A DNA stretch of 64,000 nt, taken from the NCBI RefSeq assembly GCF_001509795.1, contig NZ_LLZN01000001.1, positions 248,001-312,000 of the forward strand. The letters are read 5' to 3'. This DNA comes from Streptomyces sp. NRRL WC-3605 (GTDB lineage Bacteria > Actinomycetota > Actinomycetes > Streptomycetales > Streptomycetaceae). The translations under genes and the position numbers were made by a program. Shown here one piece after another: positions 36,987 through 45,803 of the stretch (within the stretch, counting starts at the first letter, position 1; each line of letters starts with the position of its first letter). The notes beneath the pieces are model-generated. The model was given only the letters and a program-made list of their open reading frames with translations. It made no database searches and was not told where the DNA came from.

Positions 36987-38711
36987 ATGAGCAACAACGG
37001 GGGATTCCCAGAACGGCCCGACGAGCCGACGAGTTTTGAACTGCAACCTCCGCAGCCGGTGCCGCTCGCCCATGTGCCGCACCCGGACAACCCGTACGCG
37101 GCGCCCGCCGCACCCGTGCCGCAGCAGCCCGCCCCCACCACGCAGACCGGCCGGCCCGCCGCGCCGGCACCCTCCGCCCCGCCCGTCGCGCCGGCTCCCT
37201 CCGCCCCGCCCGCCGCGTCCCCGCCGGAGCCCGGCGCCGGCCGGCTGATCGCGGGCCGCTACCGGCTGCTCGCCAAGCTCGGGCACGGCGGCATGGGCAC
37301 CGTCTGGCGCGCCAAGGACGAGACGGTGGACCGCGAGGTCGCCGTGAAGGAACCCCGCGTCCCGGACCACCTTCCCGAGCGGGAACGCGCCAACGCCTAC
37401 GAGCGGATGCGCCGCGAGGCCCGTGCCGCCGCCCGGCTCGACCACCCGGCCGTCGTGAACGTGCACGACGTCGCCGTCGTGGACGGCCGGCCCTGGATCG
37501 TCATGGAGCTGGTGCAGGGCCGCTCGCTCGGCGACGCGTTGCAGGAGGGCACCCTCGGCGCCCGGGACGCGGCGCGGATCGGCCTGGAGGTGCTGGGCGC
37601 CCTGGAGGCCGCGCACGCGGCGGGCATCCTGCACCGGGACGTCAAGCCGGACAACGTCATGCTCGGGCGCCACGACCGGGTCGTGCTCACCGACTTCGGG
37701 ATCGCCCAGATCGAGGGCGAGACCAATCTGACCGACACCGGCGGCTTCGTCGGCTCGCCGGAGTACATCGCGCCCGAGCGGGTGCTCGGCCAGCGTCCGG
37801 GACCGGCCAGCGACCTGTGGTCCCTCGGGGTCGTCCTGTACGCGGCGACGGAGGGCGTCTCGCCGTTCCGCCGCAGCAACACCCCGGCGACGCTCCAGTC
37901 CGTCCTCAACGCCGAGCCCGCGGCGCCCGCCGCCGCCCGCGGCCCGCTCGCCGAGGCCATCAACGGCCTGCTCCAGAAGGACCCTTCGCGCCGCCCGAAC
38001 GCCGCGCGGACCCGCGACCTGCTGGAACGCGCGGCCAACCCGCCGGAGCCGGCCCTCACCCAGCCCGCACGGCTCCCCGAGAGCGTGCGGCGGGGGATCG
38101 TGCTCGGGCCGAAGACGCTGCTCGGGATCGCGGCGGCGGCGGTCGCGGCCGCGGTGACGGCGTACCTGGTGATCGCCGACCCCTTCGCCGGGTCGCTGCC
38201 GAAGGGCTGGAAGACGCACGAGGAGAAGGCCCTCGGCGCGACGCTGCTGGTGCCGGACGAGTACAAGCGGACCGTGCCCGAGAAGACGGACGACGACCAC
38301 TGGGTCACGTACACCGACCCCAGCGGTGCCGTCTGGATCAGCCTGGAGCTGGAGAAGAAGGCCGAGGACACCGGTAACGAGATCAAGGGGTCCGCCGCCG
38401 CCGAGATGTACGACGACGACAGCGACTACCGGCAGAGCGGCGACTACCAGGTCGGCATGCCGCAGAACCCGAAGACGGAGCCCAGGGAGACCACGTACCA
38501 GGGCAGGAAGTCCGCCGAGAACACGGTCACCTACACCACCACCGACAGCCAGAACCCCCGGCCGCGCCGACTGCGTGTCTTCTACTACCGGACCTCCGCC
38601 GGAGACATGTACAAGCTGGCCGTCGGCTACCCCGGCGCGGGCGACTTCGAGGAGCGTGGACGCGAGGTGGCGCAGACCGCGATCGACCGGCTGGAGATCG
38701 ACAAGCTCTGA
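36987..38711 (+). CDS. Membrane Ser/Thr protein kinase 5 of 5
   Basis: A 574-aa receptor kinase with a Pro/Ala-rich N-terminal extension (about residues 1-85) before the kinase domain. Catalytic motifs are complete: GHGGMGTVW, VAVKEP, ILHRDVKPDNVML, LTDFGIAQIEGE, APERVLG. A transmembrane helix at about 376-397 is followed with almost no linker by the extracellular domain (404-574: LPKGWKTHEEKALGATLLVP...YRQSGDYQ...RPRRLRVFYY). ATG 36987 gives the MSNNGG start; ATG 36975 is the alternative. It is the last gene of the array. Confidence 0.92.
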   Translation: MSNNGGFPERPDEPTSFELQPPQPVPLAHVPHPDNPYAAPAAPVPQQPAPTTQTGRPAAPAPSAPPVAPAPSAPPAASPPEPGAGRLIAGRYRLLAKLGHGGMGTVWRAKDETVDREVAVKEPRVPDHLPERERANAYERMRREARAAARLDHPAVVNVHDVAVVDGRPWIVMELVQGRSLGDALQEGTLGARDAARIGLEVLGALEAAHAAGILHRDVKPDNVMLGRHDRVVLTDFGIAQIEGETNLTDTGGFVGSPEYIAPERVLGQRPGPASDLWSLGVVLYAATEGVSPFRRSNTPATLQSVLNAEPAAPAAARGPLAEAINGLLQKDPSRRPNAARTRDLLERAANPPEPALTQPARLPESVRRGIVLGPKTLLGIAAAAVAAAVTAYLVIADPFAGSLPKGWKTHEEKALGATLLVPDEYKRTVPEKTDDDHWVTYTDPSGAVWISLELEKKAEDTGNEIKGSAAAEMYDDDSDYRQSGDYQVGMPQNPKTEPRETTYQGRKSAENTVTYTTTDSQNPRPRRLRVFYYRTSAGDMYKLAVGYPGAGDFEERGREVAQTAIDRLEIDKL

Positions 38712-38786
38712 CCGCCGGGGCCCGTGACCGACTCGAGACCGGGCGCCCCGGCGCGTCCACGGCAACGCCCTGATCAGCGCGTTTGT

Positions 38787-38804
38787 TGCCAGTGTCCACT
38801 GGCA
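38787..38804. promoter_or_regulatory. Perfect 18-bp palindrome upstream of the aldehyde dehydrogenase gene
   Basis: TGCCAGTG-TC-CACTGGCA is a perfect inverted repeat 74-91 bases before the start of the succinic semialdehyde dehydrogenase gene, in a position suited to an operator. The binding protein is unknown. Confidence 0.5.
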
Positions 38805-38877
38805 GTGTGTGAGCAGTCGGTGAATCCCCGTTACCGACGGGTACACAAAGGCCCCGGCGCGGCATACCCTGCGCCTC

Positions 38878-40491
38878 ATGACGGACGCGCAGGCCCCGGC
38901 CCAGACCGGCACGAACCCCCTCGCCCCCGCCCCCGAGGGCGCCCGTACCGCGGCGGACGTGGTCACGCCCGAGCTGGTCGCCCAGCTCACCAAGGGCGTG
39001 GCCGGGTCCGGCCGTACCGCCAACCACACGCCGTTCACCGGCGAGAAGCTGGCCGACCTGCCCGAGTCGACGCCCGAGGACGTCCGTGAGGCGTTCGAGG
39101 CGGCCCGCGCGGCACAGGCCGTCTGGGAGCAGGTCCCGGTGCGCCGGCGCGCCGACGTGCTGCTGCGCTTCCACGACCTGGTGCTGGAACGGCAGGCGGA
39201 GGTGCTGGACCTGATCCAGCTGGAGACCGGCAAGGCCCGGCTGCACGCGCACGAGGAGGTGCAGGCCGTCGCCGTCGCGGCCCGCCACTACGGCCGCAAG
39301 GCCCCCGCCTACCTCAGGCCCAAGCGGCACACGGGCGCCATCCCCACGCTCACCCGCGTCACCGAACTGCGCCACCCGCGCGGGGTCGTGGGTCAGATCG
39401 CCCCCTGGAACTACCCGCTGGAGCTGTCCGTCGGCGACGCGCTCCCCGCGTTCGTGGCGGGCAACGCGGTCGTCATGAAGCCGGACACGGAGACCTGCCT
39501 GACCGCGCTGTGGGCGCGGGACCTGCTGATCGAGGCCGGTCTGCCCGCCGACGTCTTCCAGGTCGTGCTCGGCGAGGGCCCCGTCGTCGGCCCGGAGGTC
39601 GTCAGGCACGCCGACTACGTCTCCTTCACCGGCTCCACCCGCACCGGCCGCGAGGTCGCGCAGAGCGCCGCCGCCCGCCTGGTCGGCGTCTCGCTCGAAC
39701 TCGGCGGCAAGAACGCCATGCTGGTCCTGGACGACGCCGACATCGAGAAGGCCGCCGCGGGCGCCGTCCGCGCCTGCTTCTCCTCCGCCGGCCAGCTCTG
39801 CATCTCCATCGAGCGGCTGTACGTCCACGAGTCGGTCGCCGACGCCTTCCTGGAGCGCTTCGCGGCCCGCACCAAGGCGATGCGGCTCGGCAGGTCCCTC
39901 GCCTACGGCGCCGACATGGGCTCCCTGGTCGGCGAGCGCCAGCTGGAGACGGTCACCCGGCATGTGGAGGAGGCCGTCGCCAAGGGCGCGAAGGTCGTCG
40001 CCGGCGGTGTGGCCCGCCCCGACATCGGCCCGTACTTCTTCGAGCCGACCATCCTCGACGGCGTCGAGGCCCCCATGGCCGTCTGCACCGAGGAGACGTT
40101 CGGCCCGGTCGTCTCCCTCTACCGCTTCTCCAACGACGACGAGGCGATCGAGCGCGCCAACTCCACGCCGTACGGGCTCAACGCCTCGGTGTGGACGAAG
40201 GACGGCCGCCGGGGCCGGGCGGTCGCGGCACGGCTGCGCACCGGCACCGTGAACGTCAACGAGGGCTACGCCCCCGCCTACGGCAGCGTCCAGTCGCCGA
40301 TGGGCGGCATGAAGGACTCCGGCCTCGGCCGCCGTCACGGCTCCGAGGGCATCCTCAAGTACACCGAGGCCCAGACGGTCGCCCACCAGCGGCTGCTGCC
40401 GATGGCGCCCTCGATGGGCATGGACGACGAGACGTACGCGCAGTTCATGAGCCGGAGCCTGCGGGTGATGAAGGCGTTCCGTTTCCGCTAG
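38878..40491 (+). CDS. gabD2: Succinic semialdehyde dehydrogenase (NAD(P)+)
   Basis: A 537-aa aldehyde dehydrogenase of the GabD2-like group, which oxidises succinic semialdehyde to succinate in GABA or 2-oxoglutarate metabolism. Motifs: cofactor-domain GQIAPWNYPLELSVGDALPAFVAGNAVVMKP, VSFTGSTRTGREV, general base Glu in LELGGKN, catalytic Cys in SSAGQLCISIER and ETFGPVVSLYRF. The product is about 80 residues longer than E. coli GabD because of an N-terminal extension. It is followed 74 bases later by a GMC oxidoreductase with its own ribosome site, a probable two-gene unit. Substrate assignment is by family resemblance. Confidence 0.88.
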   Translation: MTDAQAPAQTGTNPLAPAPEGARTAADVVTPELVAQLTKGVAGSGRTANHTPFTGEKLADLPESTPEDVREAFEAARAAQAVWEQVPVRRRADVLLRFHDLVLERQAEVLDLIQLETGKARLHAHEEVQAVAVAARHYGRKAPAYLRPKRHTGAIPTLTRVTELRHPRGVVGQIAPWNYPLELSVGDALPAFVAGNAVVMKPDTETCLTALWARDLLIEAGLPADVFQVVLGEGPVVGPEVVRHADYVSFTGSTRTGREVAQSAAARLVGVSLELGGKNAMLVLDDADIEKAAAGAVRACFSSAGQLCISIERLYVHESVADAFLERFAARTKAMRLGRSLAYGADMGSLVGERQLETVTRHVEEAVAKGAKVVAGGVARPDIGPYFFEPTILDGVEAPMAVCTEETFGPVVSLYRFSNDDEAIERANSTPYGLNASVWTKDGRRGRAVAARLRTGTVNVNEGYAPAYGSVQSPMGGMKDSGLGRRHGSEGILKYTEAQTVAHQRLLPMAPSMGMDDETYAQFMSRSLRVMKAFRFR

Positions 40492-40565
40492 GCCGTTCCG
40501 CCAGGCCGTGTCCCGGGCCCCGCTGTCCGAGGCCGCCGCACCACCGCTTTCGACGAGGAGAGCAC

Positions 40566-42374
40566 GTGTCACAGGAGAACTCTGCCCCCGCGCAGGACGA
40601 CGGTTCCGGGTACGACTACGACGTCATCGTCGTCGGGTCGGGGTTCGGCGGCTCGGTCACGGCGCTGCGCCTGACCGAGAAGGGCTACCGCGTCGGCGTC
40701 CTCGAGGCCGGCCGCCGCTGGACCCGTCAGACCCTGCCGAAGAACTCCTGGGACCTGAAGAACTACCTCTGGGCCCCGAAGCTCGGCATGTACGGCATCC
40801 AGCGCATCCATCTGCTCGGCAACGTCATGGTGCTGGCGGGCGCGGGTGTCGGCGGCGGCTCCCTCAACTACGCCAACACGCTGTACGTCCCGCCGAAGCC
40901 GTTCTTCGAGGACCCCCAGTGGCGTGACATCACGGACTGGGAGCAGGAGCTGAAGCCGTACTACGACCAGGCCCAGCGCATGCTCGGGGTCCGGCTGAAC
41001 CCGACGATGACCCCGTCCGACGTGCACCTGAAGGCTGCCGCCGAGAAGATGGGCGTCGGCGACACCTTCCACATGGCGCCGGTCGGCGTGTTCTTCGGCG
41101 ACGGCAAGGACGCCGAGGGCACGGCGAAGGCCGGTCCCGGCGAGGAGGTGCCCGACCCGTACTTCGGCGGCGAGGGCCCGTCCCGCCGGGCCTGCACGGA
41201 GTGCGGCGAGTGCATGACGGGCTGCCGGCACGGCGCGAAGAACACCCTCAACGAGAACTACCTGTACCTGGCCGAGAAGGCGGGCGCGGTCGTGCACCCG
41301 CTGACCACGGTCGTCTCGGTCACCGACGACTCCCAGGGCGGCTACGCGATCGCCACCCAGCCGACCGACCGGCGCGGGAAGGACGAGGGGCGGCTGTTCA
41401 AGGCCCGCCGCGTGGTCATCGCGGCCGGCACGTACGGCACCCAGACGCTTCTGCACCGCATGAAGGCCGGCGGCCAGCTGCCCCACCTCTCCTCCCGGCT
41501 GGGCGAGCTGACCCGCACCAACTCCGAGGCGCTGGTGGGCGCGCAGACCGACAGCCGGCGCTACCGGAAGCTGACGGGCGCCCCGAAGGTCGACTTCACG
41601 CGCGGTGTCGCCATCACCTCGTCCATCCACCCGGACGAGAACACCCACATCGAACCGGTCCGCTACGGCAAGGGCTCCAACTCGATGGGCGGCCTGTCCA
41701 TCCTCCAGGTCCCCTACGCCGAGGGCGGGTCCCGTGTCGGCGCCTGGCTGGCCAACGCGGCCCGGCACCCGCTGCTTGTGCTGCGCTCGCTGTCCAACCG
41801 CCGCTGGTCGGAGCGGACCATCATCGGGCTCGTGATGCAGTCGCTGGACAACTCGCTGACGACGCATCTGAAGCCGGACGGCGTCGGCAAGGGGCTGCTG
41901 ACCGCGCGGCAGGGCCACGGCGCGCCCAACCCCAAGCAGATCAAGGCCGCTTCCGAGGCCGCCTCCGTCCTCGCCGCCGACATCAACGGCTTCCCCGGCT
42001 CCAACGTCGGCGAGCTGATGGGCACTCCGCTGACCGCGCACTTCCTGGGCGGCTGCCCGATCGGGGACTCCCCGGAGACCGGTGTGATCGACCCCTACCA
42101 CCGGCTGTACGGGCACCCCGGGATCTCGGTCGTCGACGGCGCGGCGGTCTCCGCCAACCTGGGCGTCAACCCGTCGCTGACGATCACCGCGCAGGCCGAG
42201 CGGGCCATGTCCTTCTGGCCCAACAAGGGCGAGGCCGACCCGCGTCCGGCGCAGGGAGCGGCGTACGAGCGGCTGAAGCCCGTCGAGCCGCAGGCGCCGG
42301 TGGTGCCGGCGGAGGCGTTCGGCGCCCTGAAGCTGCCGTTCCTGGGGATGCCGGCGGTGCCCCCGAAGAAGTAG
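40566..42374 (+). CDS. GMC oxidoreductase, cholesterol-oxidase-like, with Cys4 motif
   Basis: A 602-aa FAD-dependent GMC-family oxidoreductase similar to mycobacterial ChoD-type proteins: VIVVGSGFGGSVTALRLTEKGY (FAD), GNVMVLAGAGVGGGSLNYAN, and C-terminal TAHFLGGCPIGDSP and GISVVDGAAVSANLGVNPSLTITAQAERAM. Between residues 210 and 220 there is a ferredoxin-like CxxCxxCxxxC (C210, C213, C216, C220) that could hold an iron-sulfur cluster. It should oxidise an alcohol, perhaps a sterol. GTG start 40566 follows GAGGAG. No export signal is seen, unlike secreted cholesterol oxidases. Confidence 0.88.
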   Translation: MSQENSAPAQDDGSGYDYDVIVVGSGFGGSVTALRLTEKGYRVGVLEAGRRWTRQTLPKNSWDLKNYLWAPKLGMYGIQRIHLLGNVMVLAGAGVGGGSLNYANTLYVPPKPFFEDPQWRDITDWEQELKPYYDQAQRMLGVRLNPTMTPSDVHLKAAAEKMGVGDTFHMAPVGVFFGDGKDAEGTAKAGPGEEVPDPYFGGEGPSRRACTECGECMTGCRHGAKNTLNENYLYLAEKAGAVVHPLTTVVSVTDDSQGGYAIATQPTDRRGKDEGRLFKARRVVIAAGTYGTQTLLHRMKAGGQLPHLSSRLGELTRTNSEALVGAQTDSRRYRKLTGAPKVDFTRGVAITSSIHPDENTHIEPVRYGKGSNSMGGLSILQVPYAEGGSRVGAWLANAARHPLLVLRSLSNRRWSERTIIGLVMQSLDNSLTTHLKPDGVGKGLLTARQGHGAPNPKQIKAASEAASVLAADINGFPGSNVGELMGTPLTAHFLGGCPIGDSPETGVIDPYHRLYGHPGISVVDGAAVSANLGVNPSLTITAQAERAMSFWPNKGEADPRPAQGAAYERLKPVEPQAPVVPAEAFGALKLPFLGMPAVPPKK

Positions 42375-42393
42375 CGCGCCCGCCGCAGACACC

Positions 42394-42429
42394 GAAGGAC
42401 CTGCGCCCCCCTCCGAGCGCAGGTCCTTC
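42394..42429. terminator. Bidirectional terminator
   Basis: Perfect 13-bp stem GAAGGACCTGCGC / GCGCAGGTCCTTC with a 10-base loop, between the GMC oxidoreductase and the convergent LAETG gene. Confidence 0.85.
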
Positions 42430-42455
42430 CGTGTGGTGCGTCAGGTGGTCGAGGC

Positions 42456-43532
42456 TCAGGCCTCGGCACCGCTCCGACGACGCTTCATCGCGAACATCAC
42501 GCCGGCACCGGCGAGGATCGCGACACCGCCGACCGTGCCGATGACGGGCAGCTGAGAGCTGGACCCGGTCTCGGCGAGGCTGCCGGTGACGGGCTGCTCG
42601 CTGACGCCGCCCTGCGGCTTCTCCGGCGTGGCGGCCGGGGGCTTCTCGGCGCCCGGCTCGGCCTCGCCCGGGTCCTCGTTCGAGCTGCCGGCGGGCAGGA
42701 CGTCGAAGAACCAGCCGTCGCCGAAGCCCTCGGCGATGCAGTCCTCGCCGTTGATGTTGTCGATGTAGGCACCGGTGCCGAAGTGGTAGGACTCACCGGC
42801 GGGGGCACCCTTGTGGATGTTCACCCGCAGGTCGATCTTGTTGTAGTCGTTCGGCTTCATCGTCTCGGTGCCCCAGAAGTAGCCACCGGCCAAGCCGCCC
42901 GCGCCCTCGATGCTCTCCCAGGAGTTCGTCGACGGGTTGCGGAACTGCAGGTCGACGTACGGGCTCAGGGTCGGCTCGAGGTTGTCCCAGTACTTGGTGC
43001 TCTCGACCTCGGCGTAGAACGCGACGTCCTTGAGCGTGACGTCGGAGGTGTTGGTGACCTTCAGGTTGAAGGAGTGCCAGCCGCTGCCGGCCACGATCTT
43101 GCCGGGCAGGGCGCTGACCTCGACCGCGAGGGCCTCCTCGGTGAAGTCCTCGTCGACCTCCTCGCAGTACGGGAGCTCCTCGTCCTCGCCCGGGGTGGTC
43201 TCCTCGTCGGTCGGAGCCGTCGTCTCGTCGTCGGGCGCCGGCGTCGTCTCCTCGTCGCCGGGCTCGGTCTCCTCGTCGGTGGGAGCCGTGGTCTCGTCGT
43301 CCGCGGGAGCGGTGGTCGTCTCGTCGTCGGCCGGCGCGGTCGTCTCGTCGTCCGCGGGCGTCGTCGTCTCGGTGTCGGCCGGAGGCGTCGTGTCGCCGGC
43401 GGCCGGCGTGGTCTCCGTGGTGGCCGGGGCGGTGGTCTCGTCCGTGGCGAACGCGGCCGGCGCGGACAGCAGGGCGATCGGTGCTATGACCGCCGTCGTC
43501 GCTGCGGCGGCCAGGGCACGGCGAAGCTTCAT
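42456..43532 (-). CDS. Cell-wall-anchored surface protein with LAETG sorting signal
   Basis: A 358-aa Sec-exported protein. A signal peptide (about residues 1-29, ending APAAFA) is followed by about 90 residues of acidic Thr/Glu/Asp/Pro-rich repeats (units like TTAPADDE), then a beta-rich domain (about 130-280: YCEEVDEDFTEEALAVEV...WHSFNLKVTNTSDVTLKDV...YIDNINGEDCIAEGFGDGW) with two Cys that could form a disulfide. The C-terminus is a classical sorting signal: LAETG, a hydrophobic span and KRRR. LAxTG is the motif of actinobacterial class E sortases, so it should be covalently wall-linked. Ligand unknown. Confidence 0.88.
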   Translation of the reverse strand: MKLRRALAAAATTAVIAPIALLSAPAAFATDETTAPATTETTPAAGDTTPPADTETTTPADDETTAPADDETTTAPADDETTAPTDEETEPGDEETTPAPDDETTAPTDEETTPGEDEELPYCEEVDEDFTEEALAVEVSALPGKIVAGSGWHSFNLKVTNTSDVTLKDVAFYAEVESTKYWDNLEPTLSPYVDLQFRNPSTNSWESIEGAGGLAGGYFWGTETMKPNDYNKIDLRVNIHKGAPAGESYHFGTGAYIDNINGEDCIAEGFGDGWFFDVLPAGSSNEDPGEAEPGAEKPPAATPEKPQGGVSEQPVTGSLAETGSSSQLPVIGTVGGVAILAGAGVMFAMKRRRSGAEA

Positions 43533-43771
43533 GAAGACCTCGAAAGTCCGTTGTGCCGCCGGGCGCGGCACGGGTATCGGGAGGCCTCCGCGTGTGGGGC
43601 GCGGGTGTGGCCCTTGGTTCGCAGACTTTGATCATCGAGGGCCGGGAATGGTTGTGCCGGACCTGACAGAATATTTATGTGGCCTGGGTCACATGTCCTG
43701 GATCACGGGCCGTCCCCCTGCCGTACTCTCAGCGCCCGTACCGGAGTTCGAGAGAAAGCGTTCACACAGCC

Positions 43772-44941
43772 ATGGCCGGCAGACCGTCCGACGGGACCCC
43801 CTCCGCATCCGGCGACGAGGCACAGCCCTCCACGCCCTCCATCTCGGACGAGGAGTGGCAGAAGTTCGTCCAGGACGCCGGACGCGACCGCGCCTCCGCC
43901 CCGAAGGAGCCGTCCGCGCGCGCCCGGATGGTCACCGAGCGGCTGCGCCGGCAGGACGCCCGCGGTGAACTGCCTCCCGGCTGGCGCACGGGCCCCGCCT
44001 GGCAGGAGATGCACGGGACCACCGCCCGGCGCCGCCGGCTGTGGGCGTTCCTCGGGGTGCCGCTCGCCGTCGCCGTGGCCGTCGTGGCCGTACGGCCCTC
44101 CCTGATCCCCGGCGACCCCTTCGGCAGCGCCGCCTCTCCGGTGCAGGACGCCGCCCCCTCGCCGCTGCCCGTCGAGACCGCCGCGCCGACGGCCGCGCCC
44201 GCCGAGGCCGACCCGGACACCCCGACCCCGGCCCGGCCGTTCGCCGGATCGCCCGCCGCGCGCTGGGCGGACGGCGAGGCCGGCATCACCACGCCGGCGG
44301 CCACCCCGGTCGGCAACCTGTCGAAGGCCCAGGTGGAGCAGGCCCTGCGCCAGACCCGCAGGCTCCTCGTCGACGCCAACCTCGACCCGGCCACCCTGCG
44401 CGGCGAGCGCCCCGAGACCGCGCTCGACGTCATCGAGCCGCGCCAGAGGGAACTGGTCGACCTGCTGACCACCGCGCTGCGCAAGCCGGACAAGAAGCAC
44501 GACCCGCTCTGGATGTTCAGCCGCTTCGACCCCGCCGAGGTGCGGCTCGCCGGGGACGTCGTGAAGACGCGCGGGCGCATGACGTTCGAGAAGGGCGAGA
44601 ACGCCTCCCTCGTCGTGCACGCCGACTACACCTTCGTCTACCCGCTGGTCCGCGAGGGCTCGGACGAGGTGGCCCGCACCATCGTCCGGCGCGTCCTCGA
44701 CGTCCGGGTCTCCGATCCCACCCGGTACCAGGTCACCCCGGGGAAGATCATCGTCGTGCGCTTCGACCAGGAGATCGGCAACTCGGCCTGCGACTCCTAC
44801 GACGGCTATCTGCACCCGCAGTTCGACTCGGCGCCGCCCGCCGGCGCAGCCCCCACCGGCCCGACGACCGACCCGTACGACCGCAGCAAGGGCATCCCCG
44901 AGGACCGCCGCGACGAGTGCCGGGTCGTCAGCCGCACCTGA
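43772..44941 (+). CDS. Membrane-anchored protein of unknown function
   Basis: A 389-aa protein: a cytoplasmic N-terminus of about 85 residues with ISDEEWQKFVQDA, a single transmembrane helix (RRRLWAFLGVPLAVAVAVVAV, about 88-108), a Pro/Ala linker, and an extracytoplasmic domain (about 190-389) beginning SKAQVEQALRQTRRLLVDANLD and containing FRFDQEIGNSACDSYDG-like and YLHPQFDSA segments with two Cys. I do not recognise the family. The last 240 residues look well folded. It ends just before a strong terminator and is divergent from the LAETG surface protein. Confidence 0.8.
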   Translation: MAGRPSDGTPSASGDEAQPSTPSISDEEWQKFVQDAGRDRASAPKEPSARARMVTERLRRQDARGELPPGWRTGPAWQEMHGTTARRRRLWAFLGVPLAVAVAVVAVRPSLIPGDPFGSAASPVQDAAPSPLPVETAAPTAAPAEADPDTPTPARPFAGSPAARWADGEAGITTPAATPVGNLSKAQVEQALRQTRRLLVDANLDPATLRGERPETALDVIEPRQRELVDLLTTALRKPDKKHDPLWMFSRFDPAEVRLAGDVVKTRGRMTFEKGENASLVVHADYTFVYPLVREGSDEVARTIVRRVLDVRVSDPTRYQVTPGKIIVVRFDQEIGNSACDSYDGYLHPQFDSAPPAGAAPTGPTTDPYDRSKGIPEDRRDECRVVSRT

Positions 44942-44974
44942 CGCCCCGGCGGGCCGCGGGCGGCCGCGGGCATG

Positions 44975-45011
44975 AGAAGGGCCCCGCGGTGCGGGGCCGC
45001 GGGGCCCTTCT
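44975..45011. terminator. Terminator after the membrane-anchored hypothetical
   Basis: Perfect 15-bp stem beginning AGAAGGGCCCC and ending GGGGCCCTTCT with a 7-base loop. Confidence 0.85.
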
Positions 45012-45398
45012 GTGGTCAGCACCAGCGTCAGGGCGCGCCGGTGCCTGGGGGAGCGGCGCCGGGGGAGTGCGCCGCCGAAAGGGTCTCTCGCATCGTGCGG
45101 GACGGGCGGGGGCGCGGCAACCGCTGGGGGCCGCCCCGTACTCCGTCGGTGTTTCCGCCGGCCGGCCCCGGGCGTCCCCGGAGCCGACCGTTTCTCTTGG
45201 GTGACCGGGCTGCTGTCCCCTGCCGTCCGGTCACTTACCCGGAGCGAGGTCCCACGGCGTACGGCGATCCGCACACCACAACGCTCCGGCGAGCCACGCG
45301 TGGTTCATTCGGGCCCGCCCCTGGCTGGCACGGACACCGGTACCAACGAAGCGGTCCGGGCGGCGTCACGCTCCGACCGGGTGAGAGGGGGGCCGAAC
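45012..45398. other. Gene-free stretch between convergent genes
   Basis: I see no convincing gene, RNA or operator here. It lies between the terminator at 44975-45011 and the chorismate mutase stop, and both flanking genes point into it. Confidence 0.6.
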
Positions 45399-45695
45399 TC
45401 AGATGCGACCGCGACACAGTTCGAGCAGCGTCATCGCGAGGGCCGTCCCCGGCCGGCCCAGCGCCTCGCTGTAGTGGCCGAGGACCTCCATCTCGCGGGA
45501 CAGGTTCACCCGCCGGCCGCCGGAGGTGATCCGGGCCTCCTGGATGACGGCCGACACGGCCATGCGTTCCTGGATCAGCCCGATGATCCGGTCGTCCAGG
45601 GCGTCGATGCGTTCACGGGCACCGGTGATCACGTCCGCGGCCTCGGGGGTGCGGGCGCCGGTCGCCTCGGCGGGGGTCACGTGCGTGGCGGTCAT
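45399..45695 (-). CDS. Chorismate mutase, AroQ class, monofunctional
   Basis: A 98-aa helical AroQ-type chorismate mutase converting chorismate to prephenate, the first step towards Phe and Tyr. The signature ARERIDALDDRIIGLIQERMAVSAVIQEAR (about residues 26-54) and the second helix SREMEVLGHYSEALG plus C-terminal LLELCRGR fit the family. It lacks a prephenate dehydratase or dehydrogenase domain, so it works as a separate enzyme. ATG 45695 follows GAGGAG. The 180-base leader upstream contains a probable Phe/Tyr leader peptide and attenuator. Divergent from guaA. Confidence 0.92.
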   Translation of the reverse strand: MTATHVTPAEATGARTPEAADVITGARERIDALDDRIIGLIQERMAVSAVIQEARITSGGRRVNLSREMEVLGHYSEALGRPGTALAMTLLELCRGRI

Positions 45696-45748
45696 CGGGG
45701 GCTCCTCGTCGATGGGAGGTGCCCCGGATCGACAGGACCCGGAAACGG

Positions 45749-45783
45749 CAGGCGCCCCGGGCCTTGTCGGCCCGGGGCGCCTG
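45749..45783 (-). terminator. Attenuator hairpin in the chorismate mutase leader
   Basis: Perfect 15-bp stem (arms 45749-45763 and 45769-45783) with a 5-base loop, followed on the minus strand by CCGUUUCC. It lies 20 bases after the leader-peptide stop and 53 bases before the chorismate mutase start, the normal place for a transcriptional attenuator. No long U run follows. Confidence 0.7.
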
Positions 45784-45803
45784 GGAAGTCGCTTGTCAGT
45801 TGC

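Noticed and set aside
35751..39233. Very long open frame (over 1,100 codons) on the minus strand across kinases 4 and 5 and the dehydrogenase
   Set aside because: It is antisense to genes with clear motifs, reads as low-complexity Arg/Ser/Pro sequence and follows from third-position G+C bias. Similar long antisense frames over guaB, groEL1 and the other kinases were dropped for the same reason.
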